Source: Candidula unifasciata
Taxonomy: Eukaryota > Mollusca > Gastropoda > Stylommatophora > Geomitridae
Assembly (NCBI GenBank): GCA_905116865.2
Contig: CAJHNH020004513.1
Span: 334,501-398,500, forward strand
Length of the DNA: 64,000 nucleotides
Direction of reading: 5' to 3'
Shown in pieces: positions 35,501 through 42,215 of this stretch. Both the position numbers and the translations under genes were made by a program. Under the pieces are notes generated by a model. It was not told where the DNA came from, searched no databases, and saw only the letters and a list, made by a program, of their open reading frames with translations. The stretch's first letter is position 1. Each line of letters opens with the position of its first letter.

Positions 35501-36202
35501 CATGGAGAACTGTCAAAGATTTTTTTTGGGGGGAGGGGGAGGGGATTAACATCTTATCCATGCATCGGGGCCCTAATTCCTCAGATTCAAGATCCCTTGA
35601 CCAAAACTGCCAAAAAAATTTAAAATAACAGGAGATAAAGACAGTTTTTGATGCATTTTTATGGTGCAACAAAAGATTTAGTCATTTGCCTCACGCTCTG
35701 AAGGTCACGGGTTCATTTCATGGCTGCATCGCTCGGTTTTATGAGCCTAATTTTTATGAAGATTCCTGGGACTGTCACTGGACCTACAGAGTCCGTGCTT
35801 CATGTGATGCTCTTGGCAGGCGGCTGGCCCTTCTGCGAAGAGTGACCAAGCCATGGGGGATAAAACCCAGCACAATGAAGTTTTTCAAGTTTACTTTAAC
35901 TATTTTTTAAACCTAAACTTTTAACATTTATTGTACAACAGATTGAAAACCAGTTTAATATTTACACAGACACACAATTTTTTTTAACCAACTTACGAAA
36001 TATCTGATTTGCTCAAAAGTTGTGCCCAGGAGTCTGGCAGCCCAACAAACTCCTGAGTGTCTTTGTCAAAGCCAACATGGTAGTTTCTTTTAACATTAAA
36101 GGGTTCCCCGATGGCCAGGGGAGCTTCTTCATCTGCGCCGCCAGATTTGTTTGAGCTTGTGGAATTTTTGGGCTTGCGAAAGAAGCCCCTGAGACTCTGC
36201 AT
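20379..36202 (-). CDS. Pak: p21-activated Ser/Thr kinase (group I PAK-like), whole gene, 8 coding exons
   Basis: Exons (minus strand, 5' to 3'): 36202-35997, 34624-34354, 32536-32362, 28126-28063, 26118-25920, 24349-24072, 21751-21628, 20576-20379. Lengths 206+271+175+64+199+278+124+198 = 1515 nt, giving 504 residues. Every junction is GT/AG and every phase agrees. PAKs bind GTP-loaded Cdc42/Rac through the CRIB motif and phosphorylate cytoskeletal and signalling targets. Visible: CRIB-like segment about residues 31-46; [12 protein letters not shown] at 76-87, resembling the autoinhibitory switch segment; acidic/serine-rich linker 110-155; kinase domain about 230-485 with glycine loop GSGASG 237-242, VAIK Lys259, HRD Asp349, DFG Asp367, activation-loop Thr383 and APE 392-394. 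Usual group I length is about 525-545 residues, so this is slightly short. No N-terminal PxxP Nck site is seen. Group I is favoured by the PKKEL and VVTET segments. Ordinary substitutions and no stops suggest a functional gene. Confidence 0.96.
20950..21228. mobile_element. Fold-back element in the last PAK intron
   Basis: Left arm ATTCCACAATGTCAGCACTT... AAATGGCCC. Right arm, inverted, ATTCCACAATGTGAGCGCTT... AATGGCCCC. Further inward, CTACCCCACAGCCTCAGCC pairs with GGCTGAGGCTGTGGGGTAG. The centre shares GCAGTCGTGNGATCTAG-type units with 7969-8260. Confidence 0.75.
21395..21610. repeat. Degenerate tandem repeat, about 20-bp unit
   Basis: Repeated GTAAGTACAAATGAATGTAT variants immediately 3' of exon 7 on the minus strand. 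Confidence 0.7.
21628..21751 (-). CDS. Pak: PAK coding exon 7: kinase C-lobe
   Basis: Acceptor TGTCTGCAG|A, donor ACCAAG|GTAAGT. It completes Arg398 and encodes residues 399-439, including [20 protein letters not shown]. This is the invariant helix-F/G region of STE20-class kinases. Confidence 0.95.
21990..22150 (-). mobile_element. SINE-B copy, partial
   Basis: ACTCGATGGGTGATGTGGTC, GCCTTTACTTTTC and CTGGGAGCCAATGACATTTT match the inverted SINE-B body. Confidence 0.75.
22187..22475 (-). mobile_element. SINE-C copy
   Basis: CTTCTTCTTCAAGCTCACCA, CTCTGGCGGAAAGTTCTGGT and ATTCTTGTTTTCACTAC in family order. Confidence 0.8.
22570..22760 (-). mobile_element. SINE-C copy, partial and diverged
   Basis: TTCTTCTTTGTGTTTATCAG, AAACTCTGGCAGACAG and TTTACAGATCTGGCTTATT are diverged family landmarks. 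Confidence 0.65.
22761..23825. other. Unassigned intronic segment
   Basis: A plus-strand frame at 22944-23204 has an acidic stretch ([20 protein letters not shown]). It could be a piece of a transposase N-terminus, but no catalytic domain is seen and the frame ends quickly. Confidence 0.3.
23826..23965 (-). mobile_element. SINE-C 5' fragment
   Basis: CAGATGCACTCTGACTTCAA through a diverged ATCTATTC...GGGGCCCCGGAACCC. Confidence 0.6.
24072..24349 (-). CDS. Pak: PAK coding exon 6: catalytic and activation loops
   Basis: Acceptor TTATGGCAG|TAC, donor TCAAG|GTAAAC. Encodes residues 306-397. It carries [28 protein letters not shown] (Asp349), [10 protein letters not shown] (Asp367) and the activation loop [15 protein letters not shown]. 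Thr383 is equivalent to the activating threonine of PAK1 (Thr423). Confidence 0.97.
24430..24675 (+). mobile_element. SINE-A copy
   Basis: Well preserved: head CTCTGTGGCTAAGTCGATG, B-box GGGTTCGATCCC, body AAACTACTGGACATAAATTG, tail GGGTTGGTTCTGCAACG. Confidence 0.88.
24700..25090 (-). pseudogene. LINE C-terminal fragment
   Basis: Minus-strand frame 24754-25071 contains [17 protein letters not shown] and [13 protein letters not shown], the basic tail following the RT domain in RTE-like LINEs. Truncated at both sides. Confidence 0.65.
25163..25183. repeat. Poly-C run (21 nt)
   Basis: Uninterrupted C on the plus strand within a PAK intron. Length is likely polymorphic or assembly-sensitive. 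Confidence 0.9.
25920..26118 (-). CDS. Pak: PAK coding exon 5: kinase N-lobe
   Basis: Acceptor TCTGACACAG|A, donor GAG|GTTAGA. Encodes residues 240-305: the rest of the glycine loop, VAIK with catalytic Lys259, the [10 protein letters not shown] segment containing the probable alpha-C glutamate, and the hinge-proximal ELWVVME. Identity to animal group I PAKs is obvious by eye. Confidence 0.95.
26183..26355 (+). mobile_element. SINE-A copy, shortened body
   Basis: GGCATCTGTGGCTTAGGC, CCGGGTTTAATCCCAGC and GGGTTGGTTCTGCAACGTCC in order. The mid-body is shorter than in the copy at 24430. Confidence 0.85.
26385..26595 (+). mobile_element. SINE-B copy
   Basis: Head TTGGGTTTGAAACC, then GGGACCAGGACATACCATGG, AAGTAAAAGTGG and GACTACATCACTCATCGG. 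Confidence 0.7.
26740..26930 (-). mobile_element. SINE-E, tRNA-like
   Basis: Minus strand: CCGGCTTGCTAGCACAGTTG (A-box side), then GTCCGGGTTCAAGCCCGGG (B-box). One clear copy here. The head looks like a tRNA, but it continues into unrelated DNA and has no cloverleaf-closing acceptor stem that I can see. Confidence 0.5.
26931..27117 (-). mobile_element. SINE-D copy
   Basis: Minus-strand head includes GTCAAGCTGTTTACCTCTGC and a body shared with 35330-35515 and 37850-38092 (TGCACAGAGC/ACTGTACAAAGC, CTGCTAGCGGCTTGC). A 25-nt poly-C (27118-27142) abuts the head. Confidence 0.65.
27185..27300 (+). mobile_element. SINE-D head, diverged
   Basis: GTGGTTAAGTAGTTTGCTCC and GCTCTGAAGGCTATGAGTTC parallel the SINE-D head at 35690. 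The remainder is unalignable by eye. Confidence 0.5.
27745..28005. repeat. Degenerate tandem repeat, about 65-bp unit
   Basis: Four units with ACATCACAACCATGTGTTTCC followed by CTAATACCCCACCACAATG-type segments, ending close to PAK exon 4. Confidence 0.7.
28063..28126 (-). CDS. Pak: PAK coding exon 4: entry to the kinase domain (64 nt)
   Basis: A small exon with acceptor ATTTTACAG|GG and donor TCTGG|GTAAGT. It supplies [20 protein letters not shown] and the first half of the glycine-rich loop; GSGASG is completed across the junction. It is too short to detect by ORF length. It is supported by splice signals, by phase on both sides and by family alignment. Confidence 0.92.
28417..30136 (-). 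mobile_element. RTE-like LINE in a PAK intron, 5'-truncated, 14-15 bp target duplication
   Basis: ATCCAGGAAAGTATC occurs at 28417-28431 and 30122-30136. Inside, on the minus strand, are consecutive reverse-transcriptase blocks: [16 protein letters not shown] (about 29900), [13 protein letters not shown] (about 29480), [18 protein letters not shown] (about 29330), [13 protein letters not shown] (about 29210) and the C-terminal [19 protein letters not shown] (about 28800). The catalytic YADD is FTDD here. At least one frameshift and stops near 29340-29420 disable it. The 3' end is a short (GAT)-type repeat. It does not touch the PAK exons. Confidence 0.92.
28436..29323 (-). pseudogene. LINE reverse transcriptase, C-terminal half (295-codon frame)
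   Basis: The longest uninterrupted frame of the element above, from the QGC-containing motif (upstream frame shifted) through FTDD to the basic C-terminus ([12 protein letters not shown] and [18 protein letters not shown]). This is retrotransposon protein, not a host gene. The loss of frame upstream makes it a pseudogene. Confidence 0.9.
30205..30430 (+). mobile_element. SINE-B copy, near full length
   Basis: Head GTGGTGTAATGGCTAGAC with B-box GGGTTCAAATC, then CTAGGTCGACACAGCCTAAA, ATGGGTGCCAGGTAAAG and CTGACCACATTACCAATC. Confidence 0.9.
30622..30994 (-). mobile_element. RTE-like LINE 3' piece, sister of 17210-17605
   Basis: Minus strand matches the 17210 element from the GIENEK-like end through to the TTCTTCTTCTTCAGCATTCT terminus. 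TGTTTTTCCT at 30622-30631 and 30985-30994 is a probable 10-bp target duplication. Confidence 0.8.
31335..31535 (-). pseudogene. RNase H-type LINE fragment
   Basis: Minus strand reads [20 protein letters not shown], the RNase H signature. It is interrupted by a 21-nt G-run at 31375-31395. Confidence 0.7.
31536..32024. other. No gene recognised
   Basis: A minus-strand frame at 31631-31828 has no recognisable domain. Confidence 0.4.
32025..32275 (-). mobile_element. SINE-A copy
   Basis: As written: GTTAGTTGCGTATCCTTTAC, GTCCAGTAGTTTGTCATTGC, GCTGGGATCGAACCTGGC. This is the reverse complement of the family order. Confidence 0.88.
32362..32536 (-). CDS. Pak: PAK coding exon 3: linker before the kinase domain
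   Basis: Acceptor TTGTTCCAG|GAT, donor TTAA|GTAAGT. Encodes residues 160-217 and the first base of Arg218. The linker is acidic, and the basic patch RRPRSQKK precedes [11 protein letters not shown]. This matches the conserved KMSDEEILEKL pre-kinase segment of group I PAKs. The proline-rich PIX-binding motif of vertebrate PAKs is not evident. Confidence 0.92.
32537..33185. other. PAK intron stretch, no gene
   Basis: Two related segments (CATTTTGTTTCTTTTTGTCA and TATCGTGAAGCTTGCTGATC near 32590; a similar pair near 32910) suggest an old local duplication. No coding signal. Confidence 0.4.
33210..33300. repeat. 15-bp tandem repeat
   Basis: About five copies of GAAGGGAATCAAACA / GATGGGAATCAAACA. 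Confidence 0.85.
33955..34095 (+). mobile_element. RNase H LINE 3' terminus with expanded G-tract
   Basis: GTTAATCAACATAGAACTGG, GGATCTGAGCATCTATGGAC and GGAGTGTAACGCTAATAACC match the last 110 bases of the 130-817 copy. The GAGGGGAGG of that copy is here a run of about 16 G (34015-34030). Confidence 0.85.
34076..34345. repeat. Expanded (AACT/AAACT)n microsatellite at the LINE tail
   Basis: About 260 bp of CTAACTAACTAAA and CTAGCTAAC variants, beginning exactly where the LINE coding end stops and finishing a few bases from the exon 2 donor of PAK (34353). Confidence 0.92.
34354..34624 (-). CDS. Pak: PAK coding exon 2: autoinhibitory-type segment and acidic linker
   Basis: Acceptor CTGACAG|G, donor AAA|GTGAGT. 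It completes Ser69 and encodes residues 70-159. The start [18 protein letters not shown] aligns with the group I PAK segment after the CRIB that packs on the kinase (NPQAVLDVLEFY type). The rest is a low-complexity linker rich in Ser and Glu ([18 protein letters not shown]), typical of the poorly conserved middle of PAKs. Confidence 0.93.
34860..35100. repeat. Dispersed repeat, inverted partner at 51550-51785
   Basis: Shared landmarks CACAAGGGACTGTGATAAAC, GTGTGTTTTTCGTTGGC and GAGCGGAGC. The two copies are in opposite orientation and similar over about 235 bp. Confidence 0.8.
35330..35515 (-). mobile_element. SINE-D copy
   Basis: As written CTGCTGAGAGCACTGCACAG, then ATGAACCCATGACCTTCAGA and GAGGCAAACAGCTTGACCAC; tRNA-like head at the right. 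Confidence 0.8.
35670..35895 (+). mobile_element. SINE-D copy, head-to-head with the preceding one
   Basis: Head with TTGCCTCACGCTCTGAAGGT and GGGTTCATTTCATGGC, then GATTCCTGGGACTGTCACTG and GATGCTCTTGGCAGGCGGCT. Confidence 0.8.
35997..36202 (-). CDS. Pak: PAK coding exon 1: start codon and CRIB-like motif
   Basis: Encodes residues 1-68 plus two bases of codon 69. The ATG (36202-36200) follows an in-frame TGA in the leader, so no longer start is possible in this exon. The donor is TC|GTAAGT. The motif reads [16 protein letters not shown]. In mammalian PAKs the equivalent is ISxPxxFxHxxHVGFD, so the second CRIB histidine and the VG are kept, while the first histidine aligns with Arg and the phenylalanine with Val. 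[12 protein letters not shown] follows, as in the GTPase-binding domain of PAKs. Confidence 0.93.
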
Positions 36203-36228
36203 TTTGGAATCTGGGCTTCACTCAAAGT
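36203..36228 (-). other. Pak: PAK 5' UTR stretch behind an apparent splice acceptor
   Basis: Minus-strand reading gives a pyrimidine-containing tract ending TTCTCCCCAG directly before 36228, then 26 nt to the ATG, including an in-frame TGA. This looks like a 3' splice site, so the leader probably begins in one or more upstream noncoding exons. Those exons and the promoter could not be located. Confidence 0.6.
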
Positions 36229-36302
36229 CTGGGGAGAATAAATGACATACTTGTACAATATTTATAATATATAGTATCTGAGAAGAATAAATGATATGTA
36301 TG

Positions 36303-36432
<130 letters not shown>

Positions 36433-36719
36433 ATACAGCATATGTCTGAAAAAATAAATGAATGACATATAGTTCAAAATATATGTGATATGCAGTATCT
36501 GAGGAAAAGAAATGATATGCTGTTATACCAAATATATGTGATATACAGAATTTGTCTGAGGCGGGTTAAAAAAAATGCCATACATGTTCAAGATGTATGT
36601 GATATACAGATACACAGTAGGTATCTGAGGAGAATAAATGCTACAGACACAGTATATGTGATGTTCAGTATCCAGCTAGGGTAATAAAGCAGTAGCAGCA
36701 ACAGTGACAGCAGTTTTCA

Positions 36720-36835
36720 TAAAGAGGGAGCAGGAGTTGGAGGAGGGGGAGAAGAAGAGGGGAGAGGAGGGAAGAAGGAGAAGGGCGGGAGGAAGAAGAA
36801 AAGGAAAAAGGAGCAGGAGCAAAAAAATTTAGCTT
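36720..36835. repeat. Purine-rich tract (GA-rich)
   Basis: AGGAGGGGGAGAAGAAGAGG-type sequence. Confidence 0.85.
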
Positions 36836-37019
36836 ATTTTGTTGTTGTGCTTATAAAAAAAAACAAAAAAACAGCTGCATAGGAAGTCTGGCCAATACAA
36901 GTCTCATAACACATAATTTGTTCCGCTCAGTGGCCACTGTGTCAGATTTATTCAGACAGGATATTCTCAAGGGATTTTCCTGTACATTATGTAGTTTGTG
37001 CTTGTTTCCTGAGAGAAAC

Positions 37020-37555
37020 AGGATGAGACAATGAGGCAGGGTCAGAGATAGAAACAGGGTGGGGGGGGGGGGGATACAGAGACAGAAAGAGAGAATGGGG
37101 GGGGGGGAGAGAAACAGACAAACATAATGAGAGAAAGCGAGACAGGAGATAGATAAAAACAGAGATGCAGAAAGAGAGAAAGAGAGGTCAAGAAACAGAG
37201 AGAAAGACAGAGAGAGGGGCAGAGTTAACCAGAGCCAGTTATGGAATGGGTAAAGAAAGTGAGCGCTACATGCAAAGTATGCAGGACACAGAAATAAAAT
37301 ATGAGAAGGAGTAGAAAGAAGGAACCAAATGAGAAGGAAAATGATGAAAAGGAGGAGGAGGAGCATGAAGAATAATGAGGATGCTGGAAGAGATGAGGGA
37401 AGAGGAAAGAAAGAAGAAGAGAAGAGGAAAAAGAAAAGGGAGGAGGAAAAAGAAAGGGGAGGAGAAAAAAGGGGAGAAGGAAAAAAGACTGCGAGAAAAG
37501 AGGAAGAAGAAAGGAAGAAGAAGAAAAAAGGAAGGAAGAGGAAGAAGAAAAAAAA
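37020..37555. repeat. Long polypurine tract on the plus strand
   Basis: About 530 bp, overwhelmingly A and G (G-runs at 37062 and 37099, then GAAGAGGAAAAAGAAAAGGG-type sequence). Few pyrimidines, especially from 37320 to 37555. Confidence 0.9.
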
Positions 37556-37849
37556 ACGTAATAATACAGAAACGCATTGAACAAACATGACTTTCAGAAT
37601 TTCCTTGCGGGATCAATATGTACAGTACACTTGATAATTCCACGACATTATGGAGTTGCATTTCATGCAACACAAGCTACATATGTGGCATTTCTGGTGT
37701 GTGAAGTTAAACAAAAAACTGAAGAAACATCAATACCCAGCAACAGTACAACATTGTATCGGGAACATAAGTCTAACAAGACATAGGTTTTCCAACCTTT
37801 CAAGCAGGATATTCTTAACAATACTAAAGGTGAAATGTAAAGATAAAGG

Positions 37850-38092
37850 TGAGAGGACCAACTTTATTGCATCTGGTTTTATCCCATATGGCTCAGCTTC
37901 TCTCCACACAACAGCTAGCTGCCTGCCGAGAGGGTCGCACAGAGCACGACCTCCGTAGCTCCCACGACGATCCCAACGGATCTCCGTAAAAACCTGCACG
38001 CTTGAACAGTACCGCACCGCTGTGAAACAAACCCATTACCTTCAGAGCGCGAGGCAAATGGCTTAGCCGCTTTGCCACAGAGACCCCTAACA
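37850..38092 (-). mobile_element. SINE-D copy, best preserved
   Basis: Minus strand: GTCTCTGTGGCAAAGCGGCT head, CTCGCGCTCTGAAGGTAATG, down to CTCGGCAGGCAGCTAGCTG. Confidence 0.82.
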
Positions 38093-39054
38093 GCACTAAA
38101 CAACTCACTGTATGTTTCTTTGTCATTCCAAAGACTGCATCACACTCTTGATGTTTCCCATAAGACAATGACCAAAAGCGGAGAGGGGTGTAGGGCAGCG
38201 CTATATAACTGGATGTCAGCTGGCACCGGAAGGACAATTAAATCCACAAACAATGGACTCAATTATAATGAGGCCCTCAGGGCACACTAAAGAGTCCATG
38301 TTTATTATTTTTGTCCCCACATATCAAGCAATCAAGCAGAATCCGTTAGGCAGAGACCCAGCAAGTGACCCACGGATCGTTGCTAATTATGCTGCATTAT
38401 TGATCTCTCTGTGATGGGGCACAGGTTTCTGGCCCTGACGATCTCAGTTCTGAATATTTCTGCCTTTCGGTCAACTTAGTTGAATACCCCTGGTGCAAAG
38501 CATGAAGTAGGCCAAAAAACAATATGGGAGTAAAAACAAAAAGAAGAGATACGCTAGTAACAATATGATGTGCAAAAACCAGTCAGTAGAACTTGTATTT
38601 TCATCGACACCCGAAGTGCCGAAACGGGAATAAAGAAGCAGCAGAAAATGTCTTCTATCATAAAGAGATGTTACGCCTGCGTCTAAATCAGTAATTAAAA
38701 AAAAAAATTTTGTTTATGACGGTGTTCAACGGTACGCAGTACTACACCTTTTTTTTTTTTTTTTTCAGCATTAAATGCAACAGAAACCGTGGTGCGTACT
38801 GGCATTTTCTATCGTTCATCTTTTACACATGAACACTCTGTGCTGAGTACCCCCCCTCCCCACCTTTTCCCACCATTCCTCCCCCCCCCCCCCCGCAAAA
38901 ACCCAGGGATGGTCTGAATTATTAGTTTAACCTCTTCCACAGTGTCGCTGCTCAACTTCTTCAAACCTAAGTATCTTCCTTTCAGTTGAACCAAACTCTT
39001 AGGAGTTTAAAGGTAAACAGTGCTTTTGACTAGAAGAGTTAGATAGATTGTAAA
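38093..39054. other. No gene recognised
   Basis: Contains T-run (38752-38766) and C-run (38881-38894). No coding signature. Confidence 0.45.
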
Positions 39055-39312
39055 AGTTAGTTGAGTATCCTTAACAGGATACTGCAGAACCAACCCCAGC
39101 ATTGTGTATGTTTGTGTGTGTGTGTGTGTGTGTCTGTTGTGGTCTTTCCAGGCAAATTTACGTCCAGTAGTTTGCCACTGCTTGCTGGAGTGTCAGCTTC
39201 TCGATAACACTGTCGAAACCAACGCAAGGCGCAAGGCTGCAGCTGGGATCGAACCCAGCTACCTGGCATTACGAAACTCGTTTGCAACGCCTAAGCCACA
39301 ATTGCCGACAGA
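39055..39312 (-). mobile_element. SINE-A copy with internal GT microsatellite
   Basis: GTTGAGTATCCTTAACAGGA, GTCCAGTAGTTTGCCACTGC and GCTGGGATCGAACCCAGC. (TG)n at 39112-39132 sits within the family tail region. Confidence 0.85.
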
Positions 39313-39337
39313 AAGATTGTAAATATGTTAGTAATTT

Positions 39338-39726
39338 CGGCTATCCTCCGACAAACGGTCGGTTAAGATGGCGGCGGCAAAATTCCAGCCGAGCCGCGGT
39401 CACGGGTCATTGCGCACTTGGGGTCACGGGTCAATTGCGCGCTTTCGGCTACTTTATGTGCGCTTTTCCGGCGACAATGGCTACCGCCTCGGGGCCCCAC
39501 GCAGCGTGGATTGGGGCTAAACTAGATGGCTAGGACTCACAAGCAAAGCTGCAGGAGATGCGAAAGCGTGAGCGGCGTGGAGGCCACATGGCGGCAGCGG
39601 TTGTTAGCGAAAAACCGCCGGAAGACCGCAAATTAAGTAGTTGGAAGCGCGCAATAACCCGTGACCGCGGCTAGGCTGGAATTTTGCCACCGCCATCTTT
39701 GCCGACCGTTTGTCGGAGGTTAGCCG
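39338..39726. mobile_element. GC-rich fold-back element with TAATTT duplication
   Basis: Left arm starts CGGCTATCCTCCGACAAACG; the right arm inverted starts CGGCTAACCTCCGACAAACG. Pairing continues for about 150 bp, through AAGATGGCGG, AAAATTCCAGCC and CCGCGGTCACGGGT. The left arm has a local duplication of GGGTCACGGGTC. TAATTT flanks both sides (39332-39337, 39727-39732). No coding capacity; the GC content stands out from the AT-rich surroundings. Confidence 0.9.
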
Positions 39727-39849
39727 TAATTTCAATTATCTTGACATAGGGAGAGCAAAAGTGCTGCATACAGCCAATGCTGTGTTACACGGGGTCTTTA
39801 TAGCACAGTTTACTGGTCTGGTTGTGAGGGGGGGGGGGGATAAGGGAGG

Positions 39850-39940
39850 ATGAGATGCAGCTCTGTGGTTAAGTGGTTAAACCATTTGTCTTGCACTTCA
39901 AAGGGAAGTTCGCTGCATGAAACGCGTCATTTAGTTCATA
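39850..39940 (+). mobile_element. SINE-D-like head fragment
   Basis: CTCTGTGGTTAAGTGGTTAA and CTTGCACTTCAAAGGGAAG resemble the family head; the body is absent. Confidence 0.5.
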
Positions 39941-40169
39941 AATTGTGGCGAGATTTGGCGAAATGGTTGCTGATGAAGTCGCTTTTCTTGACTTATTTGT
40001 CTTTTTCTTTGCACATCTTTCGCTCCAGTTAATATTTCTTAACGTTGTTAGGGATTGGGGGGGGGGGGATTACGTATAAATGGTCATATAGGTCGAGGTC
40101 ATGAAGAAACCGTTGTGATGATCATATCTTGTTGACGTCCACGGACACATGACCTAATTTCGTGTCTGA

Positions 40170-40812
40170 TTCAGGGGTGGATAGTTAAATATGAAGTAAA
40201 ACACACGCTCGCCTGCCGTCCTTAAGTTCAAGGGTTCAAATACGCACCGAGCCGAATTTTTCTTCTTCTTAAAATTGACCCTGGCTCCGAGGTAAACCTA
40301 GCCTAAAATGGTTTATACAACAGACCAACATATGGCACAAGGATAGTAGTAACCCATAAGTGCTTCGTTCTACTTCTAACTAAGCCAAAGTCCGAAGGTG
40401 TTCAGCGCAGTGCACGAACTCCGTAGCACGGGCGAGGTTCCTGAAATACTTTAGGTAGATTTTGAAAAGTTTAAATTTTGCCCGGGCAGCGTCGTTAGGC
40501 TACTCTTTTCGCTTTCCAACTGCTAATGTAACTTTTACGTGCGCACACAATACACACGGGCGTCAGACCTTACTACTCAGAGACCGGGGGAAATTACTGA
40601 AAGTCGACGTGAAAAAATCCCAGCTTTCCCCGGGCCTGAACCTGGGACCTCCATCACTCAAGGCATAAATAGGTACTTGGTAATGCACTCAGAAGTAAAA
40701 AATCAGACCGGTGTTAATGCTGTTGACCTTATCACGCACCTAGTGCAGTTTGGTCTTTAAAAATATAAGTCTGGCACTATATGCTCAGTGCATAAAAGGC
40801 GTGAACAGGGAC
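40170..40812 (+). mobile_element. SINE-B interrupted by SINE-F
   Basis: SINE-B head and linker 40170-40316 (GGGTTCAAATACGC, GAGGTAAACCTAGCCTAAAA) and SINE-B body and tail from about 40667 (AGGTACTTGGTAATG, GTTGACCTTATCACGCACC, GTGAACAGGGACC). The SINE-F copy lies between. Confidence 0.8.
40317..40668 (-). mobile_element. SINE-F copy nested in SINE-B
   Basis: Matches 48650-49035 in the same orientation (TTTTGCCCGGGCAGCGTCGT, GTTAGGCTACTCTTTTCG, CAGAGACCGGGGGAAATTAC). The right end, read on minus, resembles a tRNA B-box (GGTTCAGGCCC). Confidence 0.8.
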
Positions 40813-40837
40813 CTTTATATTATATACTTCCTCGTGT

Positions 40838-41132
40838 GGGTCCCGGGGCCCTGTTATGCGGAAAACAAGAATAGACACACTGCCTACCCAAAAGCATGTC
40901 GTAAGAGTCAAGTAATTGGGAGCTTCCTTCAAAGTCGGAGTGCATTTGCCCGAGTCGCAATGAACCAGCAGTCTGCATACAAATGAGTCAGATCTGTAAA
41001 ACGGATGTACACGCAATACTCAGGTTCTGGAACAGAATATACTCAGGTTCTGGACTGCAGTCCAGAAGTGGATGAACAACCAGAACTTTCCGACAGAGTT
41101 TACAGCTGGTGAACGCCAAGAAGAAGAATAAC
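40838..41132 (+). mobile_element. SINE-C copy in proposed sense orientation
   Basis: 5' GTGTGGGTCCCGGGGCCCTG, ending ACAGCTGGTGAACGCCAAGA followed by AGAAGAATAA. It contains a local repeat of ACTCAGGTTCTGGA. Confidence 0.82.
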
Positions 41133-41454
41133 TATACAATTTTATTCAAATCTATTTTCCTCCTTTTTCTTCTTCCAAACCTTTCTTCCTCAACCCCCCC
41201 CCCCCCCTCCCCTCCTTCTTCTTTTTTCTTCTTGCTCAAATACATTCCTTTCATCCCCTTCATATTCTCTCCCCCCCCCCCAAATCATCTTTCTAACGCT
41301 GACTGTATTGCTATCAACATATTTTCTCAGTGAGTTAAACCCCGCGCCAATAAGACTGCAATGTGTCCAGTTCTCGTTATAAGCCCGACGTTGGCGATTC
41401 TGCCATATATTTTAATCCTTATAATTTTATCTATGTATAGGTGTACACACACAC

Positions 41455-41488
41455 ACTGACATATATACATATATATATATATATATAG

Positions 41489-41521
<33 letters not shown>

Positions 41522-41566
41522 ATAATATATATATATGTGTGTGTGTGTGTGTGTTGTGTGTATATA

Positions 41567-41605
<39 letters not shown>
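41455..41605. repeat. AT and GT microsatellite
   Basis: (TA)n blocks broken by GTGTGTGT and GTATATATG. Confidence 0.95.
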
Positions 41606-41612
<7 letters not shown>

Positions 41613-41694
41613 TATACCTAAATACACACACAAGTATACAGAGACAGACAGACATTATTTAGCACCCCCCCCCCCCCTCCAAACGTATTGGTGT

Positions 41695-41880
41695 TACTGT
41701 TCCTCTGGACTTAACAAAGCAGACCGAGAGAGTGATCATGCTGTATGGGTAAAAACATGGTCTTTACAATACTGGCCAAGCTTGGTGCTATGGAGAGGAG
41801 GAACTACATCACTGGCTTTAACTGGTATCGCCATGGGCTCTGAATTCGATGTTTTCAAACGAAAACACAACCGCCTAGAC
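41695..41880. repeat. Dispersed repeat shared with 58780-58985
   Basis: GCAGACCGAGAGAGTGATCA, CATGGTCTTTACAATACTGG and CTTGGTGCTATGGAGAG parallel CAGACAGATAGAGCAC, CATGGTCCCTACAACACTG and TTTGTGCTGTAGAGAG. Confidence 0.55.
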
Positions 41881-41909
41881 AGATGAAAGTGGGGTGATAA
41901 TGCTAGTTC

Positions 41910-42056
41910 TCTATCTTCTTCTTTCTTTTTTGTCTTCCTCTTCTTCTTCTTCGTTGTGTCTTGTTCTTGTTCTTCTTCATCTTCTTTTTCATCATCCTCT
42001 TCTTCTTCTTTTCCTTCTTCTTCTTTTCCTTCTTTTTCTTTTCCTTCTTCTTCTTC
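41910..42056. repeat. Pyrimidine-rich (CTT)n tract
   Basis: Continuous TTCTTCTTTTCCTTC-type sequence. Confidence 0.9.
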
Positions 42057-42215
42057 ACATCATCTTTTACCATATTGGGCGTCGAGGGAGATATAAGGTT
42101 CTGGTTTCTTGATCTTCTGCCCGTCTCGACCATACACCACATCGTGCGTCTACAGAGTTTCTCTTTCCATTGTGTATCTTGGTCTACCACTTGCAATACG
42201 CCCTTCTCATCTTTT

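Noticed and set aside
36851..37588. 245-codon minus-strand frame rich in Phe, Ser and Leu
   Set aside because: Translation of the polypurine tract; no domain, low complexity.
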